Counted from the stretch's first letter, positions 9,226-18,444 are shown. The stretch: 64,000 nucleotides of DNA from Rhodoferax sp. (GCF_025354435.1 NZ_JANXMU010000081.1:1-64000), one strand, 5' to 3'. Numbers and translations are program-made. Notes: generated from the sequence alone by a model not told the origin.

Positions 9226-10454
9226 GCAATCACCTCGTCCAGATGCAGAACTAACTTATCGATCTCCGCAAAAGTGTTGTAGTGGGCGATGGACATCCGC
9301 ACCACGCCGCCCTGGGTGTGCAGGCCCAGCGACTCGACCAGGCGTTTGGCGTAGAAGTCGCCAAAACGGATCCCGATACCGAACTGGTCGGTATGGCGCA
9401 CGATGGATTCCGACATCTGCCCGGCCACCATGAAGCTAATGGTGGGCACCCGGCCCCCCTGGGCCGCGCTGTCCATGCCGATGATGCGCACCGACTTCTT
9501 GCTGCGCAAATACGCCAGCAGCCGCTCGGCCAGCGCGTCCTCGTGCTGCTCAAACGCATCGAAGGCGCACTGCATCTTTTGCCGTGCGGTGCCGGTGCTG
9601 CCCAGTTGGCTGCCCACCGCCACCAAGTAGTCATTGATCCCCATGCAGCCGTACGACAGTTCGTAGTTCACATTGCCCGGCTGCAGCTTGTAGGGCAGCA
9701 CATCTGCGCCGATGAAATAGTGGTTCAGGCTGGGCAACGACACCAACAGGTCGCGCTGTACCCACAGCACCGCGTAGTGCGGGCCAAATACCTTGTAGAA
9801 GCTGAAAACGTACATGTCGGCTCCGCTGGCCTGCACATCCACCAGCCGGTGCGGCGCGTAGGCCACGGCATCCACGCACAGGCGCGCTCCCACGGCGTGG
9901 ACCCGGCGGGCGATCTCGGCCACCGGATTGATGGTGCCCAGGATGTTGGAGGCGTGGGTTACTGCCACCCATCTCACGAGCGGCGACAGCAGGCGGTCCA
10001 GGTCGGCCAGGTCCAGCGCCAGGGTCTCGGGGTTCACTTCCCAGACCTTGACCACCGCGCCCGCCGCCTTTAGCCGCATCCAGCCACCGATATTGGCCTC
10101 GTGGTCGGTATTGCTGACGATGATCTCGTCGCCCGGCTGGATGCCTAGCTGGATGGCTTGCGTTACCTGGAACATCAGCGAGGTGGTGGAGCCGCCCATC
10201 ACCACTTCGTCGTCAAACGGGGCGTTGATGAGTTCGGCTACCGCGCGGCGTGCTGCCAGCACTTTGCCGCCCGCGTCTTGCGACTGGGCGTAGCTGGCAC
10301 CGAGTTGCACGCTGCTGGTCAGCAGGTAGTCGCGCACCCGGTCGGCCACGCGGCGCAGTACCTGGGAGCCACCGGCGTTGTCCAGGTAAGCGCAGTCGTT
10401 CTGTAGGGCCGGGAACTCGGCGCGGATGTGGTCTAGGTTGAGTACGTTCGGCAT
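9222..10454 (-). CDS. Class V aminotransferase, cysteine desulfurase-like (TIGR01976 type)
   Basis: This 410-residue PLP fold-type I protein resembles NifS/SufS-like cysteine desulfurases. It has YLDNAGGSQ near the N terminus, GGSTTSLMFQ, SNTDHEAN, HASNILGTINPV, CVDAVAYAPH and the PLP-lysine region FSFYKVFGPHYAVLW. Its role is not known. The context with a hydantoinase and an amino-acid ABC importer suggests an aminotransferase, lyase or desulfurase acting on an amino or thio compound produced from the imported substrate. The ATG at 10454 is favoured. An in-frame ATG at 10463 would overlap the ABC ATPase stop. Confidence 0.8.
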   Translation of the reverse strand: MPNVLNLDHIRAEFPALQNDCAYLDNAGGSQVLRRVADRVRDYLLTSSVQLGASYAQSQDAGGKVLAARRAVAELINAPFDDEVVMGGSTTSLMFQVTQAIQLGIQPGDEIIVSNTDHEANIGGWMRLKAAGAVVKVWEVNPETLALDLADLDRLLSPLVRWVAVTHASNILGTINPVAEIARRVHAVGARLCVDAVAYAPHRLVDVQASGADMYVFSFYKVFGPHYAVLWVQRDLLVSLPSLNHYFIGADVLPYKLQPGNVNYELSYGCMGINDYLVAVGSQLGSTGTARQKMQCAFDAFEQHEDALAERLLAYLRSKKSVRIIGMDSAAQGGRVPTISFMVAGQMSESIVRHTDQFGIGIRFGDFYAKRLVESLGLHTQGGVVRMSIAHYNTFAEIDKLVLHLDEVIA

Positions 10455-10462
10455 GGGATACA

Positions 10463-11197
10463 TCAATGTTGAAGAATGGCCTGCAAAAAGGCCTGGGTGC
10501 GCTCCTCGCGGGGCGCGCTGAAGAATTCGGCGGGCGGGGCTTGTTCGATCACCCGTCCGGCTTCCATAAAAATTACCCGGTCGGCCACACGGCGGGCAAA
10601 ACCCATCTCGTGGGTCACGATCACCATGGTCACACCGGTACGTGCCAGGTTTTGCATCACGTCCAGCACCTCGCCCACCATTTCCGGGTCCAGCGCCGAG
10701 GTGGGCTCGTCAAACAGCAGCACCTTGGGCTCCATGGCCAGGGCCCGGGCAATCGCCACCCGCTGCTGCTGGCCGCCCGACAACTGGCCCGGCAGCTTGT
10801 GCGCGTGCGCGGCCAAGCCCACCTTGTCCAGCAACGCCAGGGCGCGGGCCTCAGCCTCGCGCTTGGGCATGTGGCGCACCCGCAGTGGACCCAGCGCCAC
10901 ATTGGCCAGGGCCGTCAGGTGGGGAAACAGGTTGAAGCTCTGGAACACCATGCCGACCTCGGCGCGCACCTTGGCCAGGGCCTTGCCGCGCACCACTTTC
11001 TCGCCGTCCACCAGAATCTCGCCGCCCTGGTAGTCCTCCAGCAGGTTGATGCAGCGGATCAGCGTGGACTTGCCCGAGCCGGACGGGCCTATGACCACCA
11101 CCACCTCCCCGGCGTTCACGTCCAAGTCGATATGGTGCAGAGCTTGGAATGAGCCGTAGGACTTGCACAGACCACGGATTTGGATGAGTGCCGTCAT
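10463..11197 (-). CDS. Polar amino acid ABC importer, ATP-binding protein
   Basis: This is the 244-residue ATPase subunit of a PAAT-type importer (GlnQ/HisP family), acting at the cytoplasmic face of the inner membrane. It shows Walker [10 protein letters not shown], the Q-loop [14 protein letters not shown] typical of amino-acid importers, the signature LSGGQQQR, Walker [15 protein letters not shown] and the switch VTHEMGFA. The ATG at 11197 lies 7 bases after the permease stop. The longer frame upstream overlaps the permease and is not used. It forms one transporter with the permease and binding protein just upstream. Confidence 0.93.
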   Translation of the reverse strand: MTALIQIRGLCKSYGSFQALHHIDLDVNAGEVVVVIGPSGSGKSTLIRCINLLEDYQGGEILVDGEKVVRGKALAKVRAEVGMVFQSFNLFPHLTALANVALGPLRVRHMPKREAEARALALLDKVGLAAHAHKLPGQLSGGQQQRVAIARALAMEPKVLLFDEPTSALDPEMVGEVLDVMQNLARTGVTMVIVTHEMGFARRVADRVIFMEAGRVIEQAPPAEFFSAPREERTQAFLQAILQH

Positions 11198-11204
11198 ATC
11201 GTTC

Positions 11205-11876
11205 TTAGCGTGTGGCAGCGCGGTGCCGCGCTTCAAAGTAGCCGACCAGCCGCACCAGGGGCAGCAAGAGCAGCAAATACAGCACGGCCGCGCCAATCAA
11301 GGGCGTGGGGTTGGCCGCCAAGGCCTGGGCCTGGGTGGCTTGTTTCAGCAGATCGGGCATGGCCACTACCGAGGCCAGGGCTGTGTCTTTCAGGACATTG
11401 ATGCAGTTGCTGGTCAGCGGTGGCACCACGATGCGCAAGGCCTGGGGCAGCACCACGTCGCGCATGCTGCTGAAAAAGCCCAGTCCGATGGCATCGGCCG
11501 CCTCAAATTGGCCCTTGGGAATGGCCTCGATGCCCGCCCGCATGATTTCTGCCGTGTAGGCGCACGACACCAGCGACAGCGCGGCGGTGGCGGCGGCAAA
11601 GGAAGTGAGTCGGATGCCCACAAAGGGCAGGGCGTAGTACACCAGCACCAGCAAAACCAGCAGCGGAATCGAGCGGAACACGTCGATGTAAATGCGGGCG
11701 ATGGTGCGCAGCCAGGGTGCGCCGTATAGCCGCACCAGCGCCAGTACCAAGCCGCCCACAAAGCCCAACAGAATACTGACGGCCCCCAGCAGAATCGTGG
11801 TCCACAGCCCCTGCATTAGCAAAGGCAGGGCATCCCGGAAAACCGGCCAGTTGAAGAAGGTGTCGAGCAGATTCAT
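11205..11876 (-). CDS. Polar amino acid ABC importer, permease
   Basis: This 223-residue inner-membrane permease has the PAAT family layout (HisM/GlnP type) with about five membrane helices. The EAA loop that contacts the ATPase is present as [24 protein letters not shown]. The [18 protein letters not shown] motif after the second helix is characteristic. Only one permease gene is present, so the transporter probably works as a homodimer. It sits between the binding-protein gene (26-base gap) and the ATPase gene. Confidence 0.93.
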   Translation of the reverse strand: MNLLDTFFNWPVFRDALPLLMQGLWTTILLGAVSILLGFVGGLVLALVRLYGAPWLRTIARIYIDVFRSIPLLVLLVLVYYALPFVGIRLTSFAAATAALSLVSCAYTAEIMRAGIEAIPKGQFEAADAIGLGFFSSMRDVVLPQALRIVVPPLTSNCINVLKDTALASVVAMPDLLKQATQAQALAANPTPLIGAAVLYLLLLLPLVRLVGYFEARHRAATR

Positions 11877-11902
11877 GCTGGGAACTTGAGGCTTTTACGG
11901 TT

Positions 11903-12697
11903 TTACAGCTTGGGAACGTCCATCACCATCACGCTGGACGAGGTGGCTGGTGGGGTCGTGCCAAACCATTTCTTGTGGGTGGCGGACACAAAGCCGTCTT
12001 TCTTCATCGTGGTCAGGATCTCATTCACCTTGGCTGCATCGGGAAAGTTCTTGGCAAACATGAAGGAGTAGCGCTCATTGGTAGGAATGCGGGCGGCAAT
12101 GCGGTACTGCGGTTTGTCCTTGATGTAGTACTCCACGGCCGGGATATCGCTGATGTAGCCGTCAATGCGGCCCGAGGCCAAGTCCAGCATGGCGGGGGCC
12201 AGGCCTTCGTAGCGGGAGATGGTGGCGATCTTCAGCTTGGCGGTGTTTTGCGTGGCGTAGATGTCACCAGTGGAAGCGGTGTCCACGCCCACGGTCTTGC
12301 CCGCCAGGTCTTCCAGTTTGTCGATTTTGGTGGCTTTCAGTACCGACACGGACTGGTCGCTGTCGTAGTAGGGCTGGGCAAAGGCCAGCGACTCCAGGCG
12401 CTTGGGCGTGATGGTGATGCTGGACACCGCCATCTGGATGCGGCCCGACTGCACGGCGGGGAACAGGCCGTTAAACGGAATGTTCTCGATCTGCACGGAC
12501 TTGCCTGCGCGTTTGGCGACCTCGTTGACCAAGTCGATCTCGAAGCCGACAAACTTGCCGGTCGCGTCCTGGAATTCCCAGGGCACGTTACCGATGTTGG
12601 CACCGACCGTCCAGTCGGCTGCCATTGCGGGGGCGGTGGCTGCAGCAACCGTGGCCACTGTGAAGGCGACTTTGGCAGCAAATTTAGTGAATTTCAT
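11903..12697 (-). CDS. Periplasmic amino-acid-type substrate-binding protein
   Basis: This 264-residue precursor has a Sec signal peptide (MKFTKFAAKVAF, with cleavage likely after TAPAMA) and a family 3 periplasmic binding domain. Visible stretches include PWEFQDATGKFVGFEIDLVNE, IPFNGLFPAVQSGRIQM and LAFAQPYYDSDQS. The ligand-contact Arg and Asp positions typical of amino-acid binders are present, but they do not define the ligand. The ATG at 12697 is preceded by a good ribosome-binding site (AGGAGTAG). It is the first gene of the transporter and hydantoinase operon, so its ligand is probably the pathway substrate. Confidence 0.92.
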   Translation of the reverse strand: MKFTKFAAKVAFTVATVAAATAPAMAADWTVGANIGNVPWEFQDATGKFVGFEIDLVNEVAKRAGKSVQIENIPFNGLFPAVQSGRIQMAVSSITITPKRLESLAFAQPYYDSDQSVSVLKATKIDKLEDLAGKTVGVDTASTGDIYATQNTAKLKIATISRYEGLAPAMLDLASGRIDGYISDIPAVEYYIKDKPQYRIAARIPTNERYSFMFAKNFPDAAKVNEILTTMKKDGFVSATHKKWFGTTPPATSSSVMVMDVPKL

Positions 12698-12773
12698 GCG
12701 GGCTACTCCTGAAAAACCGGGTTGAAGGATGTATTTCCGACAGCGGTGTGCATTGCAAATGTCTGGAGTCGCA

Positions 12774-12802
12774 AAGATAGCAAATTGAATCAAATAAATC
12801 AA
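12774..12802 (-). promoter_or_regulatory. Putative sigma-70 promoter of the ABC/hydantoinase operon
   Basis: On the minus strand, TTGATT (12802-12797) and TATCTT (12779-12774) are separated by 17 bases, about 77 bases upstream of the binding-protein start. The region is far more AT-rich than its surroundings. The rest of the 203-base gap up to 12900 holds only the terminator described next. Confidence 0.45.
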
Positions 12803-12848
12803 TAAAAATTAAAATGAATTATTTGAGCCAAAACGGTGCAAAGAAAAA

Positions 12849-12887
12849 GGGCTTGCACCCCTTTGGCGCAAGCCCCTCTTTTTTTGC
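12849..12887 (-). terminator. Rho-independent terminator downstream of the YeaQ-like gene
   Basis: The arms GGGCTTGC (12849-12856) and GCAAGCCC (12868-12875) form an 8-bp stem. It has an A-run on its left (a T-run on the minus strand) and a T-run on its right, so it can work in both directions. It separates the YeaQ-like gene from the ABC operon on the same strand. Confidence 0.8.
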
Positions 12888-12900
12888 ACCAAGTGCGTAA

Positions 12901-13149
12901 TTACTTTTTGGCCACAATGCTGTAGATCACCAGCAAAACAATGGCGCCCACAACAGAGGCAATCCAGCCTGCTGGCGCGCCAGGTGCATACCAACCCATC
13001 TTTTGGCCGATAAAGCTGGCACCGAACGAGCCTGCAATACCCAGAATGGCCGTCATGATGAAGCCCAGCTTGTCGTCACCGGGCTTCACGGCCCGGGCAA
13101 TCAAGCCCACGATCAAACCCACAATGATGGTGCCGATCAAAGAAAACAT
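12901..13149 (-). CDS. GlsB/YeaQ/YmgE family small membrane protein
   Basis: This 82-residue inner-membrane protein belongs to the transglycosylase-associated (GlsB/YeaQ/YmgE) family. It has three hydrophobic glycine-rich segments: GTIIVGLIVGLIARAV, GFIMTAILGIAGSFGASFIG and GWIASVVGAIVLLVIYSI. The linker KPGDDKLG is a family signature. Members are linked to general stress responses, but their biochemical role is unknown. The ATG at 13149 is preceded by GGAGATCTTCT. It appears monocistronic, since a terminator follows it. Confidence 0.85.
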   Translation of the reverse strand: MFSLIGTIIVGLIVGLIARAVKPGDDKLGFIMTAILGIAGSFGASFIGQKMGWYAPGAPAGWIASVVGAIVLLVIYSIVAKK

Positions 13150-13202
13150 AGAAGATCTCCGTATACAAAAATTGCAGGAACCTTGACTGTACCTTATCTT
13201 TG

Positions 13203-15146
13203 TTAACTGGCCATGGCACCGGCAGATTCCAGCTGCTCAGACAGCGCCATCCAGCGCACTTCCAGCGCAGCCATGTCGGCGGTGACCTTTTTGAGCCGCT
13301 TGCCGGCCTGGCCAATTTCGTGGGGATTTTTGGCTGCAGCCAGCTTTTCGTCCAGCCCGTCTTTTTCCAGTTGCAAGGCGGCCATTTCGGTGTCGATCTT
13401 GTCCAGGTCGCGCTGCAGCGTCTTGGTGTTGAACACCGGGGCGGCTACCACTACCGGCGCGGGCGCTGGAGCGGCGGTTTTGCCTGCATCCTTGGCGGCT
13501 TCGCGCAGGCGTTTGGATTCGTCCAGCAGGTAGCGCTGGTAGTCGTCCAGGTCACCGTCAAACGGCTCGACACCGCCGCGCGACACCATCCAGAACTCGT
13601 CGCACACCGAGCGCAGCAGGGCGCGGTCGTGGCTGACCAGCATCACGGTGCCTTCGAATTCGTTCAGCGCCATCGCCAGAGCTTCACGGGTGGCCAGATC
13701 CAAATGGTTGGTAGGCTCATCCAGCAGCAGCAGGTTGGGGCGCTGCCAGACGATCATGCACAGCACCAGGCGGGCTTTTTCGCCGCCGCTCATGCTGCCC
13801 ACGGCCTGTTTGACCATGTCGCCGCTGAAGTTGAAGGTGCCCAAAAAGCTGCGCAGGTCTTGCTCGCGCGTGCCTTGGCCGGCCAGCTTGCCCGCCGCGG
13901 TGGTTTCTTTCACCAGGCGGATCATGTGCTCCAGCGGGGTGTCGGCGGGGCGCAACACGTCCAGCTCTTGCTGGGCAAAGTAGCCGATGTTCAGGCCCTT
14001 GCCTTCCAGAATTTCGCCGTGAATAGGCGCGAGCGCGCGGGCCACGGTTTTTACCAGGGTCGATTTACCCTGGCCGTTGGCACCCAAAATGCCGATGCGC
14101 TGGCCTGCCAGCACCGATTTGTTGACTTTTTGCACGATGACCGTGGGGCCGGTGCCTTCGGGCGCGTCTTCTGGTGCGGGATAGCCAAAGGTAGCATCCG
14201 ACATCGACAGCATCGGGTTGGGCAGATTGGCGGGTTCTTTGAATTCGAAGGTGAATTCGGCCTCGGCCAGCAGCGGCGCAATCTTTTCCATGCGGTCCAG
14301 CGCCTTGACCCGGCTTTGCGCCTGCTTGGCTTTACTGGCCTGGGCCTTGAAGCGCGAGATGAACTTCTGCAAGTGGGCGATCTTGTCCTGCTGCTTGCTG
14401 AACGATGCCGACTGCTGCTCCATCTTCTCGGCGCGCATGTCTTCAAACTTGCTGTAGTTGCCGCCGTAGCGGTTCAGCTTGGCGGTTTCGATGTGGACCG
14501 TCACGTCGGTGATGGCATCCAGGAATTCGCGGTCATGGCTGATGACCAGCATGGTGCCGGTGTAGCGCTTGAGCCAGGCTTCCAGCCACACCAGTGCGTC
14601 CAGGTCCAAGTGGTTGGTCGGCTCATCGAGCAGCATCAGGTCTGACGGGCACATCAGCGCGCGGGCCAACTGCAAGCGCATGCGCCAGCCGCCCGAGAAG
14701 CTGTTGACCGGGTTCTCCAGTTCGGTGGTTTTGAAGCCCAGGCCCAAAATCAAGGCCTGCGCCCGGGCCTGCGCGTCGCCAGAGCCTGCGTCGTACAAGG
14801 CCATGTAGGCGTTGGCCATGCGTTCGCCGTCATCGGTCAGCTCGGAGGCGGTGACTTCCTGCTGGGCGGCCAGCAGGTTGGTGTCGCCCTCGACCACGAA
14901 TTCGGTAGCGCTTTGCTCGGTTTCGGGCATGTCCTGGGCGACCTGGGCCAGCCGCCACTGCGAGGGCACGTAAAAATCGCCGCCGTCCTCGTGCAACGTG
15001 CCGTTGAGCAGCGCAAACAGGGTCGATTTGCCCGCGCCGTTACGGCCTACCAGGCCGACCTTTTCGCCGGGGTTGATGGTGACATTGGCGCTATCAAGCA
15101 ACACTTTGGCGCTGCGGCGCAGAACTACGTTTTTAAGGGTGATCAT
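13203..15146 (-). CDS. ABC-F family ATPase, YheS/Uup-like
   Basis: This 647-residue soluble protein has two ABC domains joined by an ABC-F linker and ends in a charged coiled-coil tail. ABC-F proteins act on ribosomes or in DNA and stress processes and have no membrane domain. Motifs include Walker A GRNGAGKST and GANGQGKST, signatures FSGGWRMRL and MSGGEKARL, and two LLLDEPTNHLDL Walker B blocks. It aligns along its whole length with E. coli YheS, whose start MIVFSSLQIRRG resembles MITLKNVVLRRS here. The ATG at 15146 is chosen. The longer frame runs into prmB. Confidence 0.92.
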   Translation of the reverse strand: MITLKNVVLRRSAKVLLDSANVTINPGEKVGLVGRNGAGKSTLFALLNGTLHEDGGDFYVPSQWRLAQVAQDMPETEQSATEFVVEGDTNLLAAQQEVTASELTDDGERMANAYMALYDAGSGDAQARAQALILGLGFKTTELENPVNSFSGGWRMRLQLARALMCPSDLMLLDEPTNHLDLDALVWLEAWLKRYTGTMLVISHDREFLDAITDVTVHIETAKLNRYGGNYSKFEDMRAEKMEQQSASFSKQQDKIAHLQKFISRFKAQASKAKQAQSRVKALDRMEKIAPLLAEAEFTFEFKEPANLPNPMLSMSDATFGYPAPEDAPEGTGPTVIVQKVNKSVLAGQRIGILGANGQGKSTLVKTVARALAPIHGEILEGKGLNIGYFAQQELDVLRPADTPLEHMIRLVKETTAAGKLAGQGTREQDLRSFLGTFNFSGDMVKQAVGSMSGGEKARLVLCMIVWQRPNLLLLDEPTNHLDLATREALAMALNEFEGTVMLVSHDRALLRSVCDEFWMVSRGGVEPFDGDLDDYQRYLLDESKRLREAAKDAGKTAAPAPAPVVVAAPVFNTKTLQRDLDKIDTEMAALQLEKDGLDEKLAAAKNPHEIGQAGKRLKKVTADMAALEVRWMALSEQLESAGAMAS

Positions 15147-15184
15147 CGGGAGTACGACGACCACAAAACGATCGTCAAGAAAAA

Positions 15185-16051
15185 CTAAAGGGTAGCGAGA
15201 GCTTCGCGTGTCACTAACAACACTTGGTCTTCGCCTGCGCTGGTGTCTAACCACACCACTTCGAGCGCGGGGAAGGCGGCTTCAAAGTGTTCGCGCTCGT
15301 TGCCGATTTCCAAAACCAGCACCGCGAGAGGAGCCATTTTCGCAGAAACCCCATGCAACAGTTTTCGGACAAAGTCCATACCGTCTTTCCCGCCCTCCAG
15401 CGCCAGTGCGGGCTCGGCCTGGTACTCGGCGGGCAGGGCGGCCATGCTCTGGCTGTTGACGTAGGGCGGGTTGCACAAAATGATGTCAAACGGACCACCC
15501 ACCTGGGCTAGGCCGTCCGATTCCACCAGGGTGATGCGCGCCTGCAGGCTGTGTTTATCCACGTTGATGCGGGCCACGGCCAGGGCATCGGCGCTCAGGT
15601 CGCTGGCGGTCACCTGCACGTCCGGGTAGACCATGGCTGCCAGCACGGCCAGGCTGCCGTTGCCTGTGCACAGGTCTAACACGCGGTGCGATTCCTCGCG
15701 CAGCCAGTAGTCGATGCCACCGTCCACCAGCAACTCGGCGATAAAGCTGCGCGGCACGATGGCGCGCTCGTCCACATAAAACGGCACGCCCTGCAGCCAG
15801 GCCTCTTGCGTAAGGTAGGCCGCGGGCTTGCGGCTGAGGATGCGTGCTTCTAAAAGTGCAGCTACTTGCGTAATCTGTTCCTGGGCTACAGGTTGATTTT
15901 CTACAGAATCCAGGTCGTCCAGCGGCAGACCCAGTTTCCACATCACCAGCCAAGCGGCTTCATCGAATGCGTTGATGGTGCCATGGCCGAAGGACACGCC
16001 TGCGGCCTCCAGCTGGGCGGCGGATTGTTCAATGAGTTGGAGGACGTTCAT
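15185..16051 (-). CDS. prmB: Ribosomal protein uL3 N5-glutamine methyltransferase
   Basis: PrmB uses S-adenosylmethionine to methylate a glutamine of ribosomal protein uL3 during 50S assembly. The 288-residue product has the N-terminal helical domain, then [13 protein letters not shown], the SAM motif [13 protein letters not shown] and the catalytic NPPY in ILCNPPYVN. The ATG overlaps the dapE stop by 4 bases. Residues 51-69 are encoded by a diverged copy of the dispersed repeat (15845-15900). Family alignment suggests no large length change there, so this copy is old or has been well accommodated. Confidence 0.92.
   Translation of the reverse strand: MNVLQLIEQSAAQLEAAGVSFGHGTINAFDEAAWLVMWKLGLPLDDLDSVENQPVAQEQITQVAALLEARILSRKPAAYLTQEAWLQGVPFYVDERAIVPRSFIAELLVDGGIDYWLREESHRVLDLCTGNGSLAVLAAMVYPDVQVTASDLSADALAVARINVDKHSLQARITLVESDGLAQVGGPFDIILCNPPYVNSQSMAALPAEYQAEPALALEGGKDGMDFVRKLLHGVSAKMAPLAVLVLEIGNEREHFEAAFPALEVVWLDTSAGEDQVLLVTREALATL
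15845..15900 (-). repeat. Dispersed palindromic repeat inside prmB, copy L
   Basis: The plus strand reads GCTTCTAAAAGTGCAGCTAC, then TTGCGTA, a diverged centre, and GGGCTACAGGTTGATTTT. It matches the reverse orientation of the family consensus over its whole length. In prmB it is read in the same frame as the copy in dapE. It is more diverged than the intergenic copies. Confidence 0.55.
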
Positions 16052-17250
16052 GGTGCGGAATGGAGGCTGGACAGGTTTTCCAGCGTGCGGCGGTAGATAT
16101 TTTTCAGCGGCTCGATGTCGGCCACCACGATGTGTTCGTCAATCTTGTGGATGGTGGCGTTGGGCGGGCCGCATTCAATGACCTGCGGGCAGATTTGGGC
16201 GATGAAGCGCGCATCGCTGGTACCGCCGGTGGTTGAAAGTTCGGTGGTGATGCCCGTCTCGGCCAGGATGGCGCTGCGCACGGCATCGACCAGGGTGCCG
16301 GGGGTGGTCAAGAATGGCAGGCCGCCTACCGTCCAGGCGATATCGTAGCTAAGGCCATGGCGGTCCAGCACCTCGTGCACGCGGCGCTGCAGGCCGTCGG
16401 GCGTGGATTCGGTGCAGAAGCGGAAGTTGAAGTCCACCACCACCGTGCCGGGAATGACGTTGTTGGCACCCGTGCCCGCGTGGATGTTGCTCATCTGCCA
16501 GCTGGTGGGTTGGAAGAAGGCGTTGCCGCCGTCCCATTGCGTGGTCACCAGCTCGGCCAGGGCGGGCATGGCCAGGTGGATGGGGTTTTTGGCGAGTTGC
16601 GGGTAGGCGATGTGGCCCTGCACGCCGCGAATGGTGAGCTTACCGCTCATGCTGCCGCGGCGGCCGTTTTTAACCATGTCGCCGGTGCGCTCGACCGCCG
16701 TAGGTTCGCCGACGATGCAGTAGTCCATCTGCACGCCGCGCTCTTTTAAGAGCTTGCAGACCACCACCGTACCGTCTACCGAAGGGCCTTCTTCGTCGCT
16801 GGTCAGCAGCAGGGCGATGGACAGCGGGGTCTCGGGCTGGGCTGCCAGAAATTCTTCCACCGCCACCACAAAGGCTGCGATCGAGGTTTTCATGTCGCTC
16901 GCGCCGCGGCCAAACAGCTTGCCGTCGCGGTGCGTGGGGGTGAACGGGTCGCTGCTCCACTGTGCCAGCGGTCCGGTAGGCACCACATCGGTGTGGCCTG
17001 CGAATGCTATGAGTTTAATAGCTGCTAGCGTAGATGCTACCTGGGCTAGAGGGCTAAAACCCTTGAAAATGCTGTGGCGTACCGCCCACAGGTTGGTGAC
17101 GCGGAAGTTCTCGGGGCCGCTCTCAATGGTTTCACACACAAAGCCCAGCGGGGCCAGGCGCTCGGCGATCAGGGGCTGGCATTGCGCGTCATCCGGGGTA
17201 ACGGAGGGCTGGGCAATCAGTTGCTCGGCCAAATACAGGGTCTGGGACAT
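16048..17250 (-). CDS. dapE: Succinyl-diaminopimelate desuccinylase with in-frame repeat insertion
   Basis: DapE is a cytoplasmic di-zinc hydrolase that removes succinate from N-succinyl-L,L-diaminopimelate in lysine and peptidoglycan precursor synthesis. The 400-residue product has [38 protein letters not shown] and GGTSDARFI. Residues 60-82, between NLWAVRH and AFAGHTDVV, are extra compared with ordinary DapE, which joins these elements by a few residues. The insertion is encoded by a copy of the dispersed repeat (17005-17072) with no stop in this frame. All metal-ligand motifs are intact, so the enzyme is probably active. The gene lies 12 bases after pilU. Confidence 0.93.
   Translation of the reverse strand: MSQTLYLAEQLIAQPSVTPDDAQCQPLIAERLAPLGFVCETIESGPENFRVTNLWAVRHSIFKGFSPLAQVASTLAAIKLIAFAGHTDVVPTGPLAQWSSDPFTPTHRDGKLFGRGASDMKTSIAAFVVAVEEFLAAQPETPLSIALLLTSDEEGPSVDGTVVVCKLLKERGVQMDYCIVGEPTAVERTGDMVKNGRRGSMSGKLTIRGVQGHIAYPQLAKNPIHLAMPALAELVTTQWDGGNAFFQPTSWQMSNIHAGTGANNVIPGTVVVDFNFRFCTESTPDGLQRRVHEVLDRHGLSYDIAWTVGGLPFLTTPGTLVDAVRSAILAETGITTELSTTGGTSDARFIAQICPQVIECGPPNATIHKIDEHIVVADIEPLKNIYRRTLENLSSLHSAP
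17005..17072 (-). repeat. Dispersed palindromic repeat inserted in dapE, copy B
   Basis: Read on the coding strand, the copy contains AGCCCTCTAGCCCAGGTAG, then TCTACGCTAGCAGCTATTAA and CTCATAGC. It closely matches the intergenic copy at 29016-29074. It adds about 23 in-frame codons to dapE without a stop. Confidence 0.8.
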
Positions 17251-17262
17251 AGGTAGGAAACG

Positions 17263-18417
17263 TTAAGGCCGCACGTCCAAGGTGAAGTCGGTAAAACTGG
17301 GTTCGTCGTCGGCCTCGGCTTGCAGCACGGTGACCTCGGCTTTCTGGCTGGCGCGGGCAAAGTCGTTTTGCAGCCGCCACATCAGGTTGGTGGCCGAATC
17401 GGCGTTGGCCAGGCCTTCCTTGCGGTCGATGGTGCCGTCGGTGATCAGGCGGGCGAGGTCGCTCTCAAAGGTTTGCGAACCCTCGGCCAGCGACTTCTCC
17501 ATGGCATCCTTGACGCCGCCGATATCGCCTTTTTCAATCATGTCGGCCACCAGCAAGGTGTTGAGCATGATCTCCACCGCCGGTACGCGCTCGCCCGACG
17601 GCGTGCGCACCAGCCGCTGCGAGACGATGGCGTTCAGCGCCACCGACAAGTCGGCCTGCATGGTGGCGCGCACTTCTACCGGGTAGAAGTTGACGATGCG
17701 GTTCAGCGCCTGGTAGGAGTTGTTGGCGTGCAAGGTGGCTATGCACAAGTGGCCGGTCTGGGCGTAGGCGATGGCCGCAGACATGGTTTCACGGTCGCGG
17801 ATTTCGCCGATCAAAATCACATCTGGGGCCTGGCGCAGCGCGTTCTTCAGGGCCACTTCAAGGGATGCGGTGTCGGTGCCGATTTCGCGCTGGTTGACGA
17901 TGGAACGCTTGTTTTTGTACAGGTATTCGATCGGGTCTTCGATGGTCAGGATGTGGCCGCCCGCCCGCTGGTTGCGGTGGTCGATCATCGCCGCCTGGGT
18001 GGTGGTTTTACCGGCGCCGGTAGAGCCCACCATCAGCAGCAGGCCGCGCTTTTGCATCACCAGATCGCCCAATATGGCGGGCACCTTGAGGCTGCTGAGC
18101 AAGGGCACGTCCACGTTGATGTAACGCACCACCACCGAATAGCTGCCGCGCTGGCGCATGGCGCTGACCCGAAAGCGGCCTACGCCGGGCACCGACACGG
18201 CCATGTTCAGCTCGCCGGTGGCCTCTAGTTCGGCCATTTTCTCGGCCGGCACAATTTCGGCCAACAGGCTGCGCGGCGCATCGGTTTGCAGCAGTTGGCT
18301 GTTCACCGGCACGCACATGCCGTTGATACGGATCAGCGCGGGCGCATTGGCCGACAAGTAAACATCGGAGGCTTTCTTCTCCTGCATCAGTCGCAGAATG
18401 CGTTCCATAGTGCTCAT
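17263..18417 (-). CDS. pilU: Type IV pilus retraction ATPase, PilU-like
   Basis: This 384-residue secretion ATPase belongs to the PilT/PilU group, which power retraction of type IV pili at the inner membrane. It has the N-terminal PAS-like domain with MQEKKASDVYLSANAP, Walker A GSTGAGKTTT, the Asp box ILTIEDPIEYLY, Walker B DVILIGEIRDRETM and the His box TGHLCIATLHANNS. The extended C terminus points to PilU rather than PilT. It is embedded between dapD and dapE on the same strand, and no other pilus gene is in the window. Co-expression with lysine biosynthesis is implied by position only. Confidence 0.85.
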   Translation of the reverse strand: MSTMERILRLMQEKKASDVYLSANAPALIRINGMCVPVNSQLLQTDAPRSLLAEIVPAEKMAELEATGELNMAVSVPGVGRFRVSAMRQRGSYSVVVRYINVDVPLLSSLKVPAILGDLVMQKRGLLLMVGSTGAGKTTTQAAMIDHRNQRAGGHILTIEDPIEYLYKNKRSIVNQREIGTDTASLEVALKNALRQAPDVILIGEIRDRETMSAAIAYAQTGHLCIATLHANNSYQALNRIVNFYPVEVRATMQADLSVALNAIVSQRLVRTPSGERVPAVEIMLNTLLVADMIEKGDIGGVKDAMEKSLAEGSQTFESDLARLITDGTIDRKEGLANADSATNLMWRLQNDFARASQKAEVTVLQAEADDEPSFTDFTLDVRP

Positions 18418-18444
18418 GGCTTACCTCCGATGGGGGTGGTGGGG

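Noticed and set aside
10463-11296. Longer start for the ABC ATPase
   Set aside because: The extra 33 codons overlap the permease gene and are Cys/Trp/Pro-rich without similarity to the family. The ATG at 11197 gives the normal N terminus.
13200-14645. 481-codon open frame on the plus strand opposite the ABC-F gene
   Set aside because: The sense strand has two complete ABC domains. The opposite frame is Gln/His/Gly-rich without motifs.
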